From contig CP051233.1 in the NCBI GenBank assembly GCA_017792425.1, forward strand, positions 1,956,402 through 2,020,401: a stretch of 64,000 bases of DNA, written 5' to 3'. Shown one piece after another: positions 8,465 to 16,234 of this stretch. The notes below the pieces were generated by a model that was not told the origin of the DNA, made no database searches, and saw only the letters and a program-made list of their open reading frames with translations. Position 1 is the stretch's first letter; each line of letters begins with the position of its first letter. The position numbers were made by a program, and so were the translations under genes. This stretch comes from Thalassovita sp. (GTDB lineage: Bacteria > Pseudomonadota > Alphaproteobacteria > Rhodobacterales > Rhodobacteraceae).

Positions 8465-10282
8465 ATGGCACGCGCTCCTCTTCTTCAGCTTTCCGATATC
8501 TCCCTGACCTTTGGCGGGGATCCTGTCTTTCACGACCTTTCGCTGGTGGTTCAGCCCGGTGACAGGGTGGCGCTGGTGGGGCGGAACGGGTCTGGCAAAT
8601 CCACCCTGATGAAGGTGATGGCCGGGTTGGTTGAAGCGGATGCCGGTTCGCGCGTTGTGCCGCCCGGGGTTACCGTTGGCTACATGGAACAAGAGCCTGA
8701 TATGATTGGGTTTTCAACGCTGGGGGACTATGCCGCCAGCGGGCTGGACGCGGCAGAGGCCTACCGGGTGGAAATGGCGGCGGAAGGGCTGAAGTTCGAT
8801 CCTGCACGGTCTGTGGAAACGGCCTCGGGCGGGGAACGGCGGCGGGCGGCGCTTGCGAAATTGATGGCTGAAGCCCCCGAGCTGATGCTGCTGGACGAGC
8901 CGACCAACCATCTGGACATTGAGGCCATTGCATGGCTGGAAAATGCGTTGAAGGAGACGCGGACGGGTTATGTTCTTATCAGCCATGACCGAGCGTTTCT
9001 GCGTGAACTAACGCGTGCAACACTTTGGATAGACAGGGGAAATGTCCGGCGTCAAGAGCGTGGCTTCGACGGGTTTGAAGAATGGCGCGACAAGGTCTGG
9101 GAAGACGAGGACATGCAGCGTCACAAGATGGACCGCAAGATCAAGTCCGAAGGGCGTTGGGCGGTCGAGGGCATCAGCGCCCGGCGCAAGCGCAATCAGG
9201 GGCGGCTGCGGGCGTTGCATGCGCTGCGGGCCGAACGCGCCTCGCAAATCCGGCGGCAGGGTGCTGCAGCCATGGAATTGGCGTCGGGGCCAAAGTCCGG
9301 CAAGAAGGTCATCGAAGCAAAAGGTATTTCAAAGGCTTACGCTGACAAGACGATTCTGCGAAACTTCTCGATCAAGATCGAGCGCGGGGATCGCGTGGCC
9401 TTTGTCGGGCCCAACGGGGTGGGCAAGACCACGCTGTTGAAAATGCTGATGGCGCAGGAAATGCCCGATGCCGGCACGATCACCTTGGGGACCAACTTGC
9501 TTCCCGCGATCTTTGACCAGTCCCGCGCGCAACTGGACCCGGAAATGAGCCTGTGGGAAAGCTTGACTGGCGACCCGGACATGCGGGTGTCCGGCAAGGC
9601 GGACCAGGTGCTTGTGCGGGGGCAGCCAAAGCATGTGGTGGGCTACCTCAAGGAGTTTCTGTTCGACGAACGTCAGGCCAGAGCGGCGGTTAAGTCATTG
9701 TCGGGCGGGGAAAAAGCTCGTCTGCTGCTGGCCAAGCTGATGGCGAAGGAAAGCAACCTTCTGGTGCTGGACGAACCGACGAACGACCTGGACATCGAAA
9801 CGCTGGACCTGTTGCAGGAATTACTGGACGACTATGACGGAACCGTTCTGCTGGTCAGCCACGACCGTGATTTCCTGGACCGCGTCGCCACGCAGACCGT
9901 TGCGATGGAAGGGGACGGCCGGGGCGTCGTCTATGCCGGTGGATGGAGCGATTACCGAGCGCAACGCGGCGTTGATGTTTCGGAAAATGTCGTAAAAACA
10001 AGAATATCAGAGCAAAAGCTAAAGCAGGATAAGAAGCCGGAAGCCAAGGCCGCGCCGGGTCTGAGCTTTACCGAGAAGCACCGCCTGGAGGCCTTGCCCG
10101 GAATCATGGAGCGGCTGGAGGCCGAGATTGGCAAGCTCGAGGGGTTCTTGATGGACCCGGATCTGTTCAGCAAGGAGCCGGTGAAGTTCCAGAAAGCAAC
10201 AGATGCGCTGGTGGAACGCCAGAACGCGCTGGCGGCGGCCGAGGAAGAGTGGCTGATGCTGGAAGAAAAGGCCGAAGGCTGA
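8465..10282 (+). CDS. ABC-F family ATPase, Uup type
   Basis: A 605-residue soluble protein with two ABC ATPase domains and no membrane segments. Domain 1 has Walker A GRNGSGKS (about 39-46), signature SGGERRR and Walker B LMLLDEPTNHLD. Domain 2 has GPNGVGKT, SGGEKAR and LLVLDEPTNDLD. A charged linker (interdomain helix pair) joins them, and the last about 80 residues form a Lys/Glu-rich helical hairpin, as in the Uup branch. Family knowledge: ABC-F proteins act on ribosomes, and Uup is linked to ribosome assembly and transposon excision. It is followed by a terminator. Confidence 0.88.
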   Translation: MARAPLLQLSDISLTFGGDPVFHDLSLVVQPGDRVALVGRNGSGKSTLMKVMAGLVEADAGSRVVPPGVTVGYMEQEPDMIGFSTLGDYAASGLDAAEAYRVEMAAEGLKFDPARSVETASGGERRRAALAKLMAEAPELMLLDEPTNHLDIEAIAWLENALKETRTGYVLISHDRAFLRELTRATLWIDRGNVRRQERGFDGFEEWRDKVWEDEDMQRHKMDRKIKSEGRWAVEGISARRKRNQGRLRALHALRAERASQIRRQGAAAMELASGPKSGKKVIEAKGISKAYADKTILRNFSIKIERGDRVAFVGPNGVGKTTLLKMLMAQEMPDAGTITLGTNLLPAIFDQSRAQLDPEMSLWESLTGDPDMRVSGKADQVLVRGQPKHVVGYLKEFLFDERQARAAVKSLSGGEKARLLLAKLMAKESNLLVLDEPTNDLDIETLDLLQELLDDYDGTVLLVSHDRDFLDRVATQTVAMEGDGRGVVYAGGWSDYRAQRGVDVSENVVKTRISEQKLKQDKKPEAKAAPGLSFTEKHRLEALPGIMERLEAEIGKLEGFLMDPDLFSKEPVKFQKATDALVERQNALAAAEEEWLMLEEKAEG

Positions 10283-10337
10283 CCCGCCAAACCACGGGTT
10301 CTGTGTGGTTTACGACCCAAACCACAGGGTTGGAAAA

Positions 10338-10374
10338 CCGGGCGCGCCAAGGTGGACGCGCCCGGATTTTTTAT
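10338..10374 (+). terminator. Terminator after the uup-like gene
   Basis: CCGGGCGCG and CGCGCCCGG form a nine-base-pair stem, followed by ATTTTTTATT. The T-run overlaps the stop codon of the convergent SDR gene. Confidence 0.85.
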
Positions 10375-11126
10375 TGCATCCGCAGCGCGCCGTCGATGCG
10401 GATGACCTCGCCGTTCAGGTAACCGCATTCGCAGATGAAGCGGGCCAGCGAGGCATATTCGCGCGGGTCGCCCAGCCGTTTGGGGTTGGTCACATCCTGC
10501 GCCAGTTGGGTGCGGACTTCTTCGGGCAGGGACATCAGCATCGGGGTCAGGAAAATGCCCGGTGCGATGGCCATGACGCGGATACCGTCGCGGGCCAGAT
10601 CGCGGGCCATCGGCAGCGAGGTCGAGACGATACCGCCCTTGGACGCGGCATAGGCCACCTGGCCTTTCTGGCCGTCGAAAGCGGCGACCGAGGCGGTGGA
10701 AATGATGACGCCGCGCTGGCCGTCCTCTGTCGGGGCATTCTTGGCCATTTCCACCGCTGCCAAGCGGGCGACGTTGAAGCTGCCCATGAGGTTGATGTTG
10801 ATGATGCGCTGGTAGTGTTCCAGGCTGTGCGCGCCGGCCTTGTGAATGGTTTTTTCAGCGGTTCCGACACCGGCGCAGTTCACCACGGTGTTGATCTTGC
10901 CCATGGCCGCGACGGCTGCGTTGACGGCGTTCTGGACCGACTCTTCGCTGGTCACGTCGGTCTGCACGAAGGTACCGCCCAGTTCGGCCGCGACGGCCTC
11001 GCCGCGCGCGGCGTCGCGGTCCAGCAGGGTGACTTTGGCACCGGATTCGGCGAACAGGCGAGCGGTTGCCTCGCCCAGACCAGAGGCGCCGCCGGTGATG
11101 ATTGCGCAGGTTTCGTTCATTTGCAT
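10371..11126 (-). CDS. Short-chain dehydrogenase, 3-hydroxyacyl-CoA dehydrogenase type II-like
   Basis: A 251-residue SDR protein. The NAD-binding motif TGGASGLG is at about 11-18, NCAGVG in the middle strand, and the catalytic Ser/Tyr/Lys set appears as ISTASVAAFDG...YAASKGG. The segment preceding Tyr (GQKGQVAYAASKGG) and the C-terminal YLNGEVIRIDGALRM are as in 17beta-HSD10/3-hydroxyacyl-CoA dehydrogenase type II enzymes. Role inferred: NAD-dependent oxidation of 3-hydroxyacyl-CoA in beta-oxidation. No beta-oxidation neighbour is adjacent. The ATG at 11126 has an AGAGGA site; a second ATG two codons later is possible. Confidence 0.8.
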   Translation of the reverse strand: MQMNETCAIITGGASGLGEATARLFAESGAKVTLLDRDAARGEAVAAELGGTFVQTDVTSEESVQNAVNAAVAAMGKINTVVNCAGVGTAEKTIHKAGAHSLEHYQRIININLMGSFNVARLAAVEMAKNAPTEDGQRGVIISTASVAAFDGQKGQVAYAASKGGIVSTSLPMARDLARDGIRVMAIAPGIFLTPMLMSLPEEVRTQLAQDVTNPKRLGDPREYASLARFICECGYLNGEVIRIDGALRMQ

Positions 11127-11189
11127 GGTGTGTCCTCTCTCCTCGGGAATGACAGGGGTATAGCGGTTGGGCCGCCCGGTTGATTGCGG

Positions 11190-12251
11190 TTAGTCGTTGT
11201 CCCTGGGCAGCAAGCGGACGGCAAAGCTCATCTCGATCACTGTCAGGATGATGCGGGCGATGTGGTGCAGGGTGACGATGGCAGGGTTGGCATGCAGGCT
11301 GAGCGCGACCAACGCCATTTCCGTCACCCCGCCGGGAGCAAAAGAAATCAGCAGCACATCCAGATCCAGCCCGGTCAGCGGGTGCAGGATCAGCGCGCAG
11401 ATCAGCCCCAGCATCAGCATCCCGGTGACGGACAGCAGCGACAACCAGGTGGCGCGGATCATGGCCGATCCCTTCAGCCCGGCAAAGCGCATGCCAAGGC
11501 TGGTGCCGATCACCACTTGGGACAGGTTGACCAGCCATTGCGGAATGGGCAGATCGGCCAGCCCCGTGACGGTGACAGCGGCCGCAGCCAGCAGGGGGCC
11601 TGTCAGCTGCGCCGCCGGCAAGCGGATCGCCGTGCCGATGAACAGCCCGATCAGCCCGATGCCCAGCACCAGCGGCAGGGCGTGCAGATCCGCCCCCGTA
11701 CGCGCCAGTGTCACCCCTGACGCAGATCCCACCGGCGTATGGTACCAAAGCGACAGCGCGACCGGGACGATCGTGATCACCGCGATGATGCGCAGGAATT
11801 GCTGCATGGTCAGGATGGCGATATTTGCCCCGGCCTCTTCGCCCATCGCCAGCGCCTCTAGCAGTCCGCCGGGGGTGCCTGCGTAAAAGGCAGTGGCGCG
11901 GTCGTACCCGCCGATGCGGCGAAATACGGTATAGTTCAAGGCATGTGCGGCCAGCACAAACAGGACCAGCAACGAGAAAGAGGTCAGGTAGGTGGGGAGG
12001 GTCTGAACCACCTCTGGGGTGACGCGGGTGCCGATCATCACGCCGATGATGACCATGAACACGGTCCGCACCTTTTGCGGAAACCTGTAGGTGTCAGGCA
12101 GGCGGTGGTTCCAGAACAGTGCCAGCGTCCCCGAGGTGATCAGCGGCCCCAGCATGAAGGGCAGCGGCGTGTTCAGCCACGCGGCCACGAACCCGCCCAG
12201 CCCGGAAACGGCTGTCAGCAATAGGGTCAGAAGTGCTGTTTGAAGGGACAT
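11190..12251 (-). CDS. AbrB-family (PF05145) integral membrane protein
   Basis: About 353 residues with ten or so membrane segments arranged as two repeats; the motif GFVAAWLNTPLPFMLGPL in the first half is echoed by the second half (APGGVTEMALVALSL). Family knowledge: this group is annotated as AbrB-type putative ammonia-monooxygenase/transport regulators, and function is unproven. In-frame codons reach back to 12323, but I prefer 12251, which gives the family length and N-terminus; neither site has a strong Shine-Dalgarno. The upstream 400 bp are rich in hairpins, so a structured leader is possible. Confidence 0.7.
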   Translation of the reverse strand: MSLQTALLTLLLTAVSGLGGFVAAWLNTPLPFMLGPLITSGTLALFWNHRLPDTYRFPQKVRTVFMVIIGVMIGTRVTPEVVQTLPTYLTSFSLLVLFVLAAHALNYTVFRRIGGYDRATAFYAGTPGGLLEALAMGEEAGANIAILTMQQFLRIIAVITIVPVALSLWYHTPVGSASGVTLARTGADLHALPLVLGIGLIGLFIGTAIRLPAAQLTGPLLAAAAVTVTGLADLPIPQWLVNLSQVVIGTSLGMRFAGLKGSAMIRATWLSLLSVTGMLMLGLICALILHPLTGLDLDVLLISFAPGGVTEMALVALSLHANPAIVTLHHIARIILTVIEMSFAVRLLPRDND

Positions 12252-12484
12252 GGCGAATGCAGAGAAGTTGTGAATAGCTATTTGGCATAACTTTTCAGAC
12301 TCTGCAAGCGGCGGGTCTGTCATTCCGGTCCGGTTTCGGATAGGCTGGTCCGTCCCGTCGCGGGGGGAACCCGCCCCGCTTCAAGGCCGAACGGTATGCT
12401 TCCTTTGGCTTTCGGGCCGCACACCGGTGTGCGGCAGGTCAAAGGGGGAAGAGCCCTTTGCGTGAACGGCGGTCCTCTCAGTCC
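12252..12484. other. Non-coding stretch with several hairpins upstream of the AbrB-type gene
   Basis: No credible gene was found between the AbrB-type gene and tRNA-Gly. This part carries a perfect 20-base palindrome at 12416-12435 (GCCGCACACC and its complement), a hairpin CAAAGGG/CCCTTTG at 12440-12460 and a GC hairpin near 12358-12379. None is followed by a T-run on the leftward strand. They could be part of a structured leader of the downstream gene or of the RNA proposed at 12485-12630. Confidence 0.5.
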
Positions 12485-12630
12485 TACGATCGCCGGCCTG
12501 CGGTGCCGGGGGCGCTTGCAAAATGCTATGCGCGCCCACAAGAATACACCGCCCGGTCGCATCAGGAATCCGCGATGATGCGCTTGCAGGTGGCTCGTTC
12601 GAACACCGCACCTGCCGGGCGCTTTCCAGG
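12485..12630 (-). ncRNA. Structured RNA candidate, 6S-like
   Basis: Read leftward, the two ends pair in a long interrupted stem: CGCC(C)GGC near 12615-12621 with GCCGGCG at 12491-12497, then TGCGGTG with CACCGCA. Inside lie an unpaired central region and a seven-base-pair hairpin (CGCATCA/TGATGCG). A rod closed by a long stem with a central bubble, a 5-prime GGTGTTCG and a 3-prime CGGCACC resemble the ends of 6S RNA as I remember the E. coli sequence. Strand is inferred from that resemblance. It lies 30 bases downstream of tRNA-Gly. A covariance search is needed to name it. Confidence 0.35.
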
Positions 12631-12647
12631 TAGATATTTGATGGGAT

Positions 12648-12721
12648 TGGAGCGGGTAGCGGGAATCGAACCCGCGCGTTCAGCTTGGGAAGCTGACAGG
12701 CTACCATTACATCATACCCGC
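12648..12721 (-). tRNA. tRNA-Gly(CCC), CCA encoded
   Basis: The leftward strand gives a 74-nt cloverleaf: acceptor GCGGGTA/TACCCGC, anticodon arm TCAGC-TTCCCAA-GCTGA with anticodon CCC, T arm GCGGG-TTCGATT-CCCGC, discriminator T and genomic CCA. Confidence 0.95.
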
Positions 12722-12771
12722 AATGGTGGGATCGAAATATCGCCGCCTTGGGCCAAGTTCAAGCGCAATTT

Positions 12772-13149
12772 TCAGCCAATGCCGGGGGGCGGTTCGGGTT
12801 GGTCGTCCTCATTCGCCGCCTCGGGATCGGGTTCATGATGGTGGTGGCCCAGCCGGGCGATCAGCCATTCTGTATGCTCTTCGCGTTTGCGCACGGTGAA
12901 GGCGCCGAATTGCTGGATGGCGACAGCGAACACCCCGAGACCCACGAAGATGAAAACGGTGGTGCCAATGCGACCCAGATCGGTGACCGGAACGATTTCC
13001 CCGTAGCCGACCGTGGACAGGGTGACGACCGTAAAGAAATAGGCGTCCAGCCAGCGCCAGCCTTCGACGTAGTGAAAGAAAACCGTGCCGCCGACCACGA
13101 CCGAGGCAAGGGTCATGATCAGCGTCAGGATTTTCAGAATGTTGCTCAT
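12772..13149 (-). CDS. Two-segment potassium channel subunit
   Basis: A 125-residue membrane protein with one helix at about 5-25, a pore helix and selectivity filter TVGYG at 46-50, and a second helix at about 62-84, followed by a short cytosolic tail with four histidines and then acidic/proline-rich residues. This is the minimal 2TM ion-channel domain; four copies would make a K+-selective pore in the inner membrane. There is no RCK/TrkA-N regulatory domain. Its ATG overlaps the stop of the DsbA-like gene (ATGA), so translation is probably coupled. Confidence 0.82.
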   Translation of the reverse strand: MSNILKILTLIMTLASVVVGGTVFFHYVEGWRWLDAYFFTVVTLSTVGYGEIVPVTDLGRIGTTVFIFVGLGVFAVAIQQFGAFTVRKREEHTEWLIARLGHHHHEPDPEAANEDDQPEPPPGIG

Positions 13150-13799
13150 GCGTCGGTGGTCAGTTGCCCGGCGATTTCGTCGATAACCTTCAGCCAAAGG
13201 TCAGTCGGCTGTGCGCCGGGGACGGCGTGTTGCGAGGCGACGATGAAAGTGGGGACAGAGTTCACCCCCATTTCCCGCGCGGCGACATCGCGGTCGCGGA
13301 TGGTCTGTTCATCCTCTTCCGAGGCCAGCAGCCGCAGGATCACGCTGGCGTCCAGCCCGGCGCTGTCGGCGATGTCGGCCAGGGTGGTGTGGTCGCCGAT
13401 ATCGCGACCTTCGGTGAAATAGGCGCGGAACAGGGCGGACACGATGGCGGTCTGGCGGCCCTCAATCCCGGCCCAGTGGATCAGGCGATGAGCGTCCAAC
13501 GTGTTGGGGGTACGCTGCATCGCTTCGAAATTGATGTTCAACCCGGCCTTTTCGGCGTGCTCCACCACCGGGGCATAGGCGCGGATGGCGCCTTCCTTGC
13601 CGCCGAACTTGCCTTCCAGATAGGCGCGGCGGTCCATTCCGGCGCGCGGCATGTTCGGGTTCAGCTGGAACGGATGCCACTCGATCACGAAGGGGTGGTT
13701 CGGGCGCTGTTCCAGCGCGCGGTCAAGGTTTGTCTTGCCGATATAGCACCATGGGCAGATCGGATCGGACAGGATATCGAGCTTTACCAGCTTGACCAT
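13146..13799 (-). CDS. DsbA-family oxidoreductase, FrnE-like
   Basis: A 217-residue thioredoxin-fold protein without a signal peptide, so cytosolic. The CPWC redox motif is at residues 15-18 (SDPICPWCYIG), followed by the helical insertion and the cis-proline strand GVNSVPTFIV, characteristic of the FrnE/2-hydroxychromene-2-carboxylate isomerase branch. Function is probably thiol-disulfide exchange or isomerisation; the substrate is unknown. Its stop overlaps the start of the potassium channel gene by four bases, an odd pairing without known functional link. Confidence 0.85.
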   Translation of the reverse strand: MVKLVKLDILSDPICPWCYIGKTNLDRALEQRPNHPFVIEWHPFQLNPNMPRAGMDRRAYLEGKFGGKEGAIRAYAPVVEHAEKAGLNINFEAMQRTPNTLDAHRLIHWAGIEGRQTAIVSALFRAYFTEGRDIGDHTTLADIADSAGLDASVILRLLASEEDEQTIRDRDVAAREMGVNSVPTFIVASQHAVPGAQPTDLWLKVIDEIAGQLTTDA

Positions 13800-13862
13800 C
13801 GGGGTCTCCTTCTTGATCCCGTATAGGTAGCCGCCGGGGCCGCCAAGGGAAAGGGCGTTTTC

Positions 13863-15383
13863 CTAGCCGCGCGGAAACAGCGGTTTCAGGGCCTTGCGTG
13901 ACAGCTTGCCGTTGGGGTTGGTCGGCATGGTGTCGATACGGACCCAGGCGCGGGGCTGCTTGTAGCGGGCCAGGCGTTCTTCGGCGTAGGCGCGCAGGTT
14001 TTCTTCGGGGATGTCACTGTCGGCGGTGTAGAAGGCCGCGATGATGGCGGCGTCTTCCTTCACGGCAATGTCGGTCACACCGATTTCGCGGATCAGCGGA
14101 TGCGGCAGCAAGGCGGCTTCGACCTCTAGCGGTGAAACACGGTAGCCGCCTGCGTTCATCATGTCATCGACCCGGCCGTGGAATGTGATGTCCCCGTCCG
14201 GTGACATTTCGGCGTGATCCCCGGTCAGGAACCAGTCGCCCTGAAAGCGGGCTGCGGTATCCTCTGGCGCGCCGTAATAGCCCAGCATCAGTCCGAGATC
14301 GGATCTGTGTACGGCAATTGTTCCATCTTGTCCGTTGGTTACGGGGCCTTCTTCATCAATGATCGCGATCTTGCGCCCGATCTGGGGCCGCCCCAGTGTG
14401 CCAGGTTTCGCCGGGTGGTCCGGGCTGGCAGAGATGAAAGTGGAACATTCGGACATGCCGTACGCTTCGAATATCGGTTTGCCGCCGGTGGTGTCCTGCC
14501 AGTGCTGGCGCACGGTGTCGGACAGTTTTTCCCCCGCCGCCAGCCCGTGACGCAGTTTCGGCAGGGTCAGGACCGGGTGATGGGCCATGATCTTGCGATA
14601 CACCCCAGGGGCGGCGGCAAACAGCGTGGCGTCGTGGCGTTTGAGCAGCAGGGGGATCGCCTCTAGCGGGACGCCTTCGGCCGGGATCAGGGCGGTGGCG
14701 CCGACGCTCCAGGGGTCCATCAGGCCGGTGCCCAGGGTAAAGGTCCAGTTGAACGCCCCGGCGTGCAGCAGACGGTCTTGGGCTGTCAGACCGTACCAAC
14801 CCGAGTGCATCATCTGCCGCGCCCAGATCGCGCGGTGGGCGTGCATCACGGCGCGGGGAATGCCCGAGGTGCCAGAGGTATAGATGATGTAGGCCAACCG
14901 CTCTGGGTCACCCATGTCATAGGCGGCGGGAGGCAGGTCTCGCATGGCCAGAAGTTCGGCGGTTTCGATCATCGGTAGCCCGGTGTCGTCGGGACAGGCC
15001 ACGCCCGCGTCATGCAGGATGCCGGCGGGGGACAATTGGTCCACCATCTTGCGTACCTCCGACGCGGTCAGCATGGAGGATGTCGGTACCGGCACCAGCC
15101 CCACGGCGATGGCGCCAAGGTAGGCCAGCGGGAATTCGACGGTATTGCCCAGCCGCATCAGCAGGATGTCTCCGGGCTTGAACCCCGCCCGCAGCAGCCC
15201 CGTTCCGGTGCCCAGAACGGCAGCCTTCAGGCGCGCATAGCTCCAACGTTCGGACCCAGACGGCGACAGAACCGCCAGGGCGATCTTGTCAGGGTCGTCG
15301 TCGGCGTGGGCCAGAACGTGAGCAGCCAGGTTGAACGGGGTGGGGCAGGGCGCGAACGGCCCGTGATCGAAAAGGGAAAGCAT
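13863..15383 (-). CDS. AMP-binding acyl-CoA synthetase (benzoate/aryl-CoA ligase-like)
   Basis: A 506-residue ANL-superfamily enzyme that activates a carboxylic acid through an acyl-adenylate to a CoA thioester. The P-loop YTSGTSGIPRAVMHAH (about 166-181), the AYGMSEC motif, the TGDHAEMSPDG motif and the hinge/C-terminal GRVDDMMNAGGYRVSPLEVE with the catalytic lysine in NPNGKLSRKAL are all present. The layout with a short N-terminus and AAPGVYRKI segment is as in benzoate-CoA ligase relatives, but the acid cannot be assigned. It is divergent from an XRE-cupin regulator that probably controls it. Confidence 0.85.
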   Translation of the reverse strand: MLSLFDHGPFAPCPTPFNLAAHVLAHADDDPDKIALAVLSPSGSERWSYARLKAAVLGTGTGLLRAGFKPGDILLMRLGNTVEFPLAYLGAIAVGLVPVPTSSMLTASEVRKMVDQLSPAGILHDAGVACPDDTGLPMIETAELLAMRDLPPAAYDMGDPERLAYIIYTSGTSGIPRAVMHAHRAIWARQMMHSGWYGLTAQDRLLHAGAFNWTFTLGTGLMDPWSVGATALIPAEGVPLEAIPLLLKRHDATLFAAAPGVYRKIMAHHPVLTLPKLRHGLAAGEKLSDTVRQHWQDTTGGKPIFEAYGMSECSTFISASPDHPAKPGTLGRPQIGRKIAIIDEEGPVTNGQDGTIAVHRSDLGLMLGYYGAPEDTAARFQGDWFLTGDHAEMSPDGDITFHGRVDDMMNAGGYRVSPLEVEAALLPHPLIREIGVTDIAVKEDAAIIAAFYTADSDIPEENLRAYAEERLARYKQPRAWVRIDTMPTNPNGKLSRKALKPLFPRG

Positions 15384-15442
15384 GGGAACGATCTATGCCG
15401 CGCAGCGATCTGTTGCAAGCGCGCCGTCACCGCCCTAGAACA

Positions 15443-16072
15443 ATGCACATGAACCAACGCGACCCGAAATCACTGATCCGCATCGCCCGTGAAACCGGGG
15501 CCGAGGAACTGGGTGAACCCCTGGACCTGGCCAGTCGCGTGCGCGAATTGCGCAAGGCGCGCGGGATGACACTGGAACAGGCGGCGCAGCAGGCCGGGTT
15601 GGCCCGGTCGACCCTGTCGAAGATCGAGAATGGCCAGATGTCGCCAACCTACGAGGCGCTAAAGAAGCTGGCGACGGGGCTGGAGATTTCCGTGCCGCAG
15701 CTGTTCACACCGCCGGTCAAGGAACAGGTCAACGGACGCATGGCGCTGACCCGCTCGGGCGAGGGGGCAGGGCACGCCACAGCTACTTACGAGCATGAAT
15801 TGCTGGCCAACGCGCTGATGAAAAAGCAGATGCTGCCCTATCGCGCCCGCGTTCGGGCCCGGTCCATGGAAGAGTTCGATGGCTGGGTGCGCCACGACGG
15901 CGAGGAATTCCTGTACGTGCTGACCGGGGTAATCCGCCTGTACACCGAGTTTTACGAACCGGTGGAAATGCGCCGTGGCGACAGCGCCTATTACGACGCG
16001 ACGATGGGGCATAACGTGGTGTCGGTCAGCGACGAGGATGCGACGATCCTTTGGGTGACGTCGCTGACCTGA
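15443..16072 (+). CDS. XRE-family regulator with C-terminal cupin domain
   Basis: About 209 residues. Residues roughly 27-85 form a Cro/C1-type helix-turn-helix (VRELRKARGMTLEQAAQQAGLARSTLSKIENGQMSPT), and the second half is a small beta-barrel cupin (HDGEEFLYVLTGVIRLY...RRGDSAYYDATMGHN), the usual ligand-sensing part. It is divergent from the acyl-CoA synthetase across about 60 bp, which suggests local control of that gene. Starts at 15443 and 15449 are both possible; neither has a clear Shine-Dalgarno. Confidence 0.87.
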   Translation: MHMNQRDPKSLIRIARETGAEELGEPLDLASRVRELRKARGMTLEQAAQQAGLARSTLSKIENGQMSPTYEALKKLATGLEISVPQLFTPPVKEQVNGRMALTRSGEGAGHATATYEHELLANALMKKQMLPYRARVRARSMEEFDGWVRHDGEEFLYVLTGVIRLYTEFYEPVEMRRGDSAYYDATMGHNVVSVSDEDATILWVTSLT

Positions 16073-16090
16073 CGGTGTGACCTGTCATCG

Positions 16091-16108
16091 GAGCGTGAAA
16101 TCACGCTC
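16091..16108. terminator. Hairpin between convergent genes
   Basis: GAGCGTG-AAAT-CACGCTC forms a perfect seven-base-pair stem between the ends of the XRE-cupin gene and the entericidin gene. There is no T-run on either side, so intrinsic termination would be weak. Confidence 0.45.
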
Positions 16109-16115
16109 GCCATGA

Positions 16116-16229
16116 TCAGAACCAGCCGCGAACCGTGCGGGCACCCCCCGAAATGTCGTGGCCTATTCCTTCGACCGTGGCACAGCCCGCCAAGGCGGTC
16201 AGCATTGCGATCAGCATCAGTTTTTTCAT
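16116..16229 (-). CDS. Entericidin A/B-family small lipoprotein
   Basis: A 37-residue protein with a positively charged start (MKKLM), a short hydrophobic segment and the lipobox ALAG-Cys15, followed by ATVEGIGHDISGGARTV, the signature of the entericidin family. Family knowledge: these are tiny outer-membrane lipoproteins first described as a toxin/antidote pair linked to stationary-phase lysis. Here there is a single copy. A GAGGAG site lies 8 bases before the ATG. It begins five bases after the stop of the binding-protein gene and is probably co-transcribed with it. Confidence 0.88.
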   Translation of the reverse strand: MKKLMLIAMLTALAGCATVEGIGHDISGGARTVRGWF

Positions 16230-16234
16230 TCTGC

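Noticed and set aside
12380..12420. Signal recognition particle RNA (AAGGAAGC on the leftward strand)
   Set aside because: The invariant GGTCAGG...CCGGAAGG loop context is not present.
12358..12484. Cobalamin or TPP riboswitch ahead of the AbrB-type gene
   Set aside because: Short resemblances (CCCCCCGCGAC, CTGAGAGG) occur, but the B12 box and the second conserved TPP segment are missing.
13055..13160. HHHH cluster in the K+ channel tail as a metal sensor
   Set aside because: The tail is low-complexity and unlikely to be conserved; there is no supporting domain.
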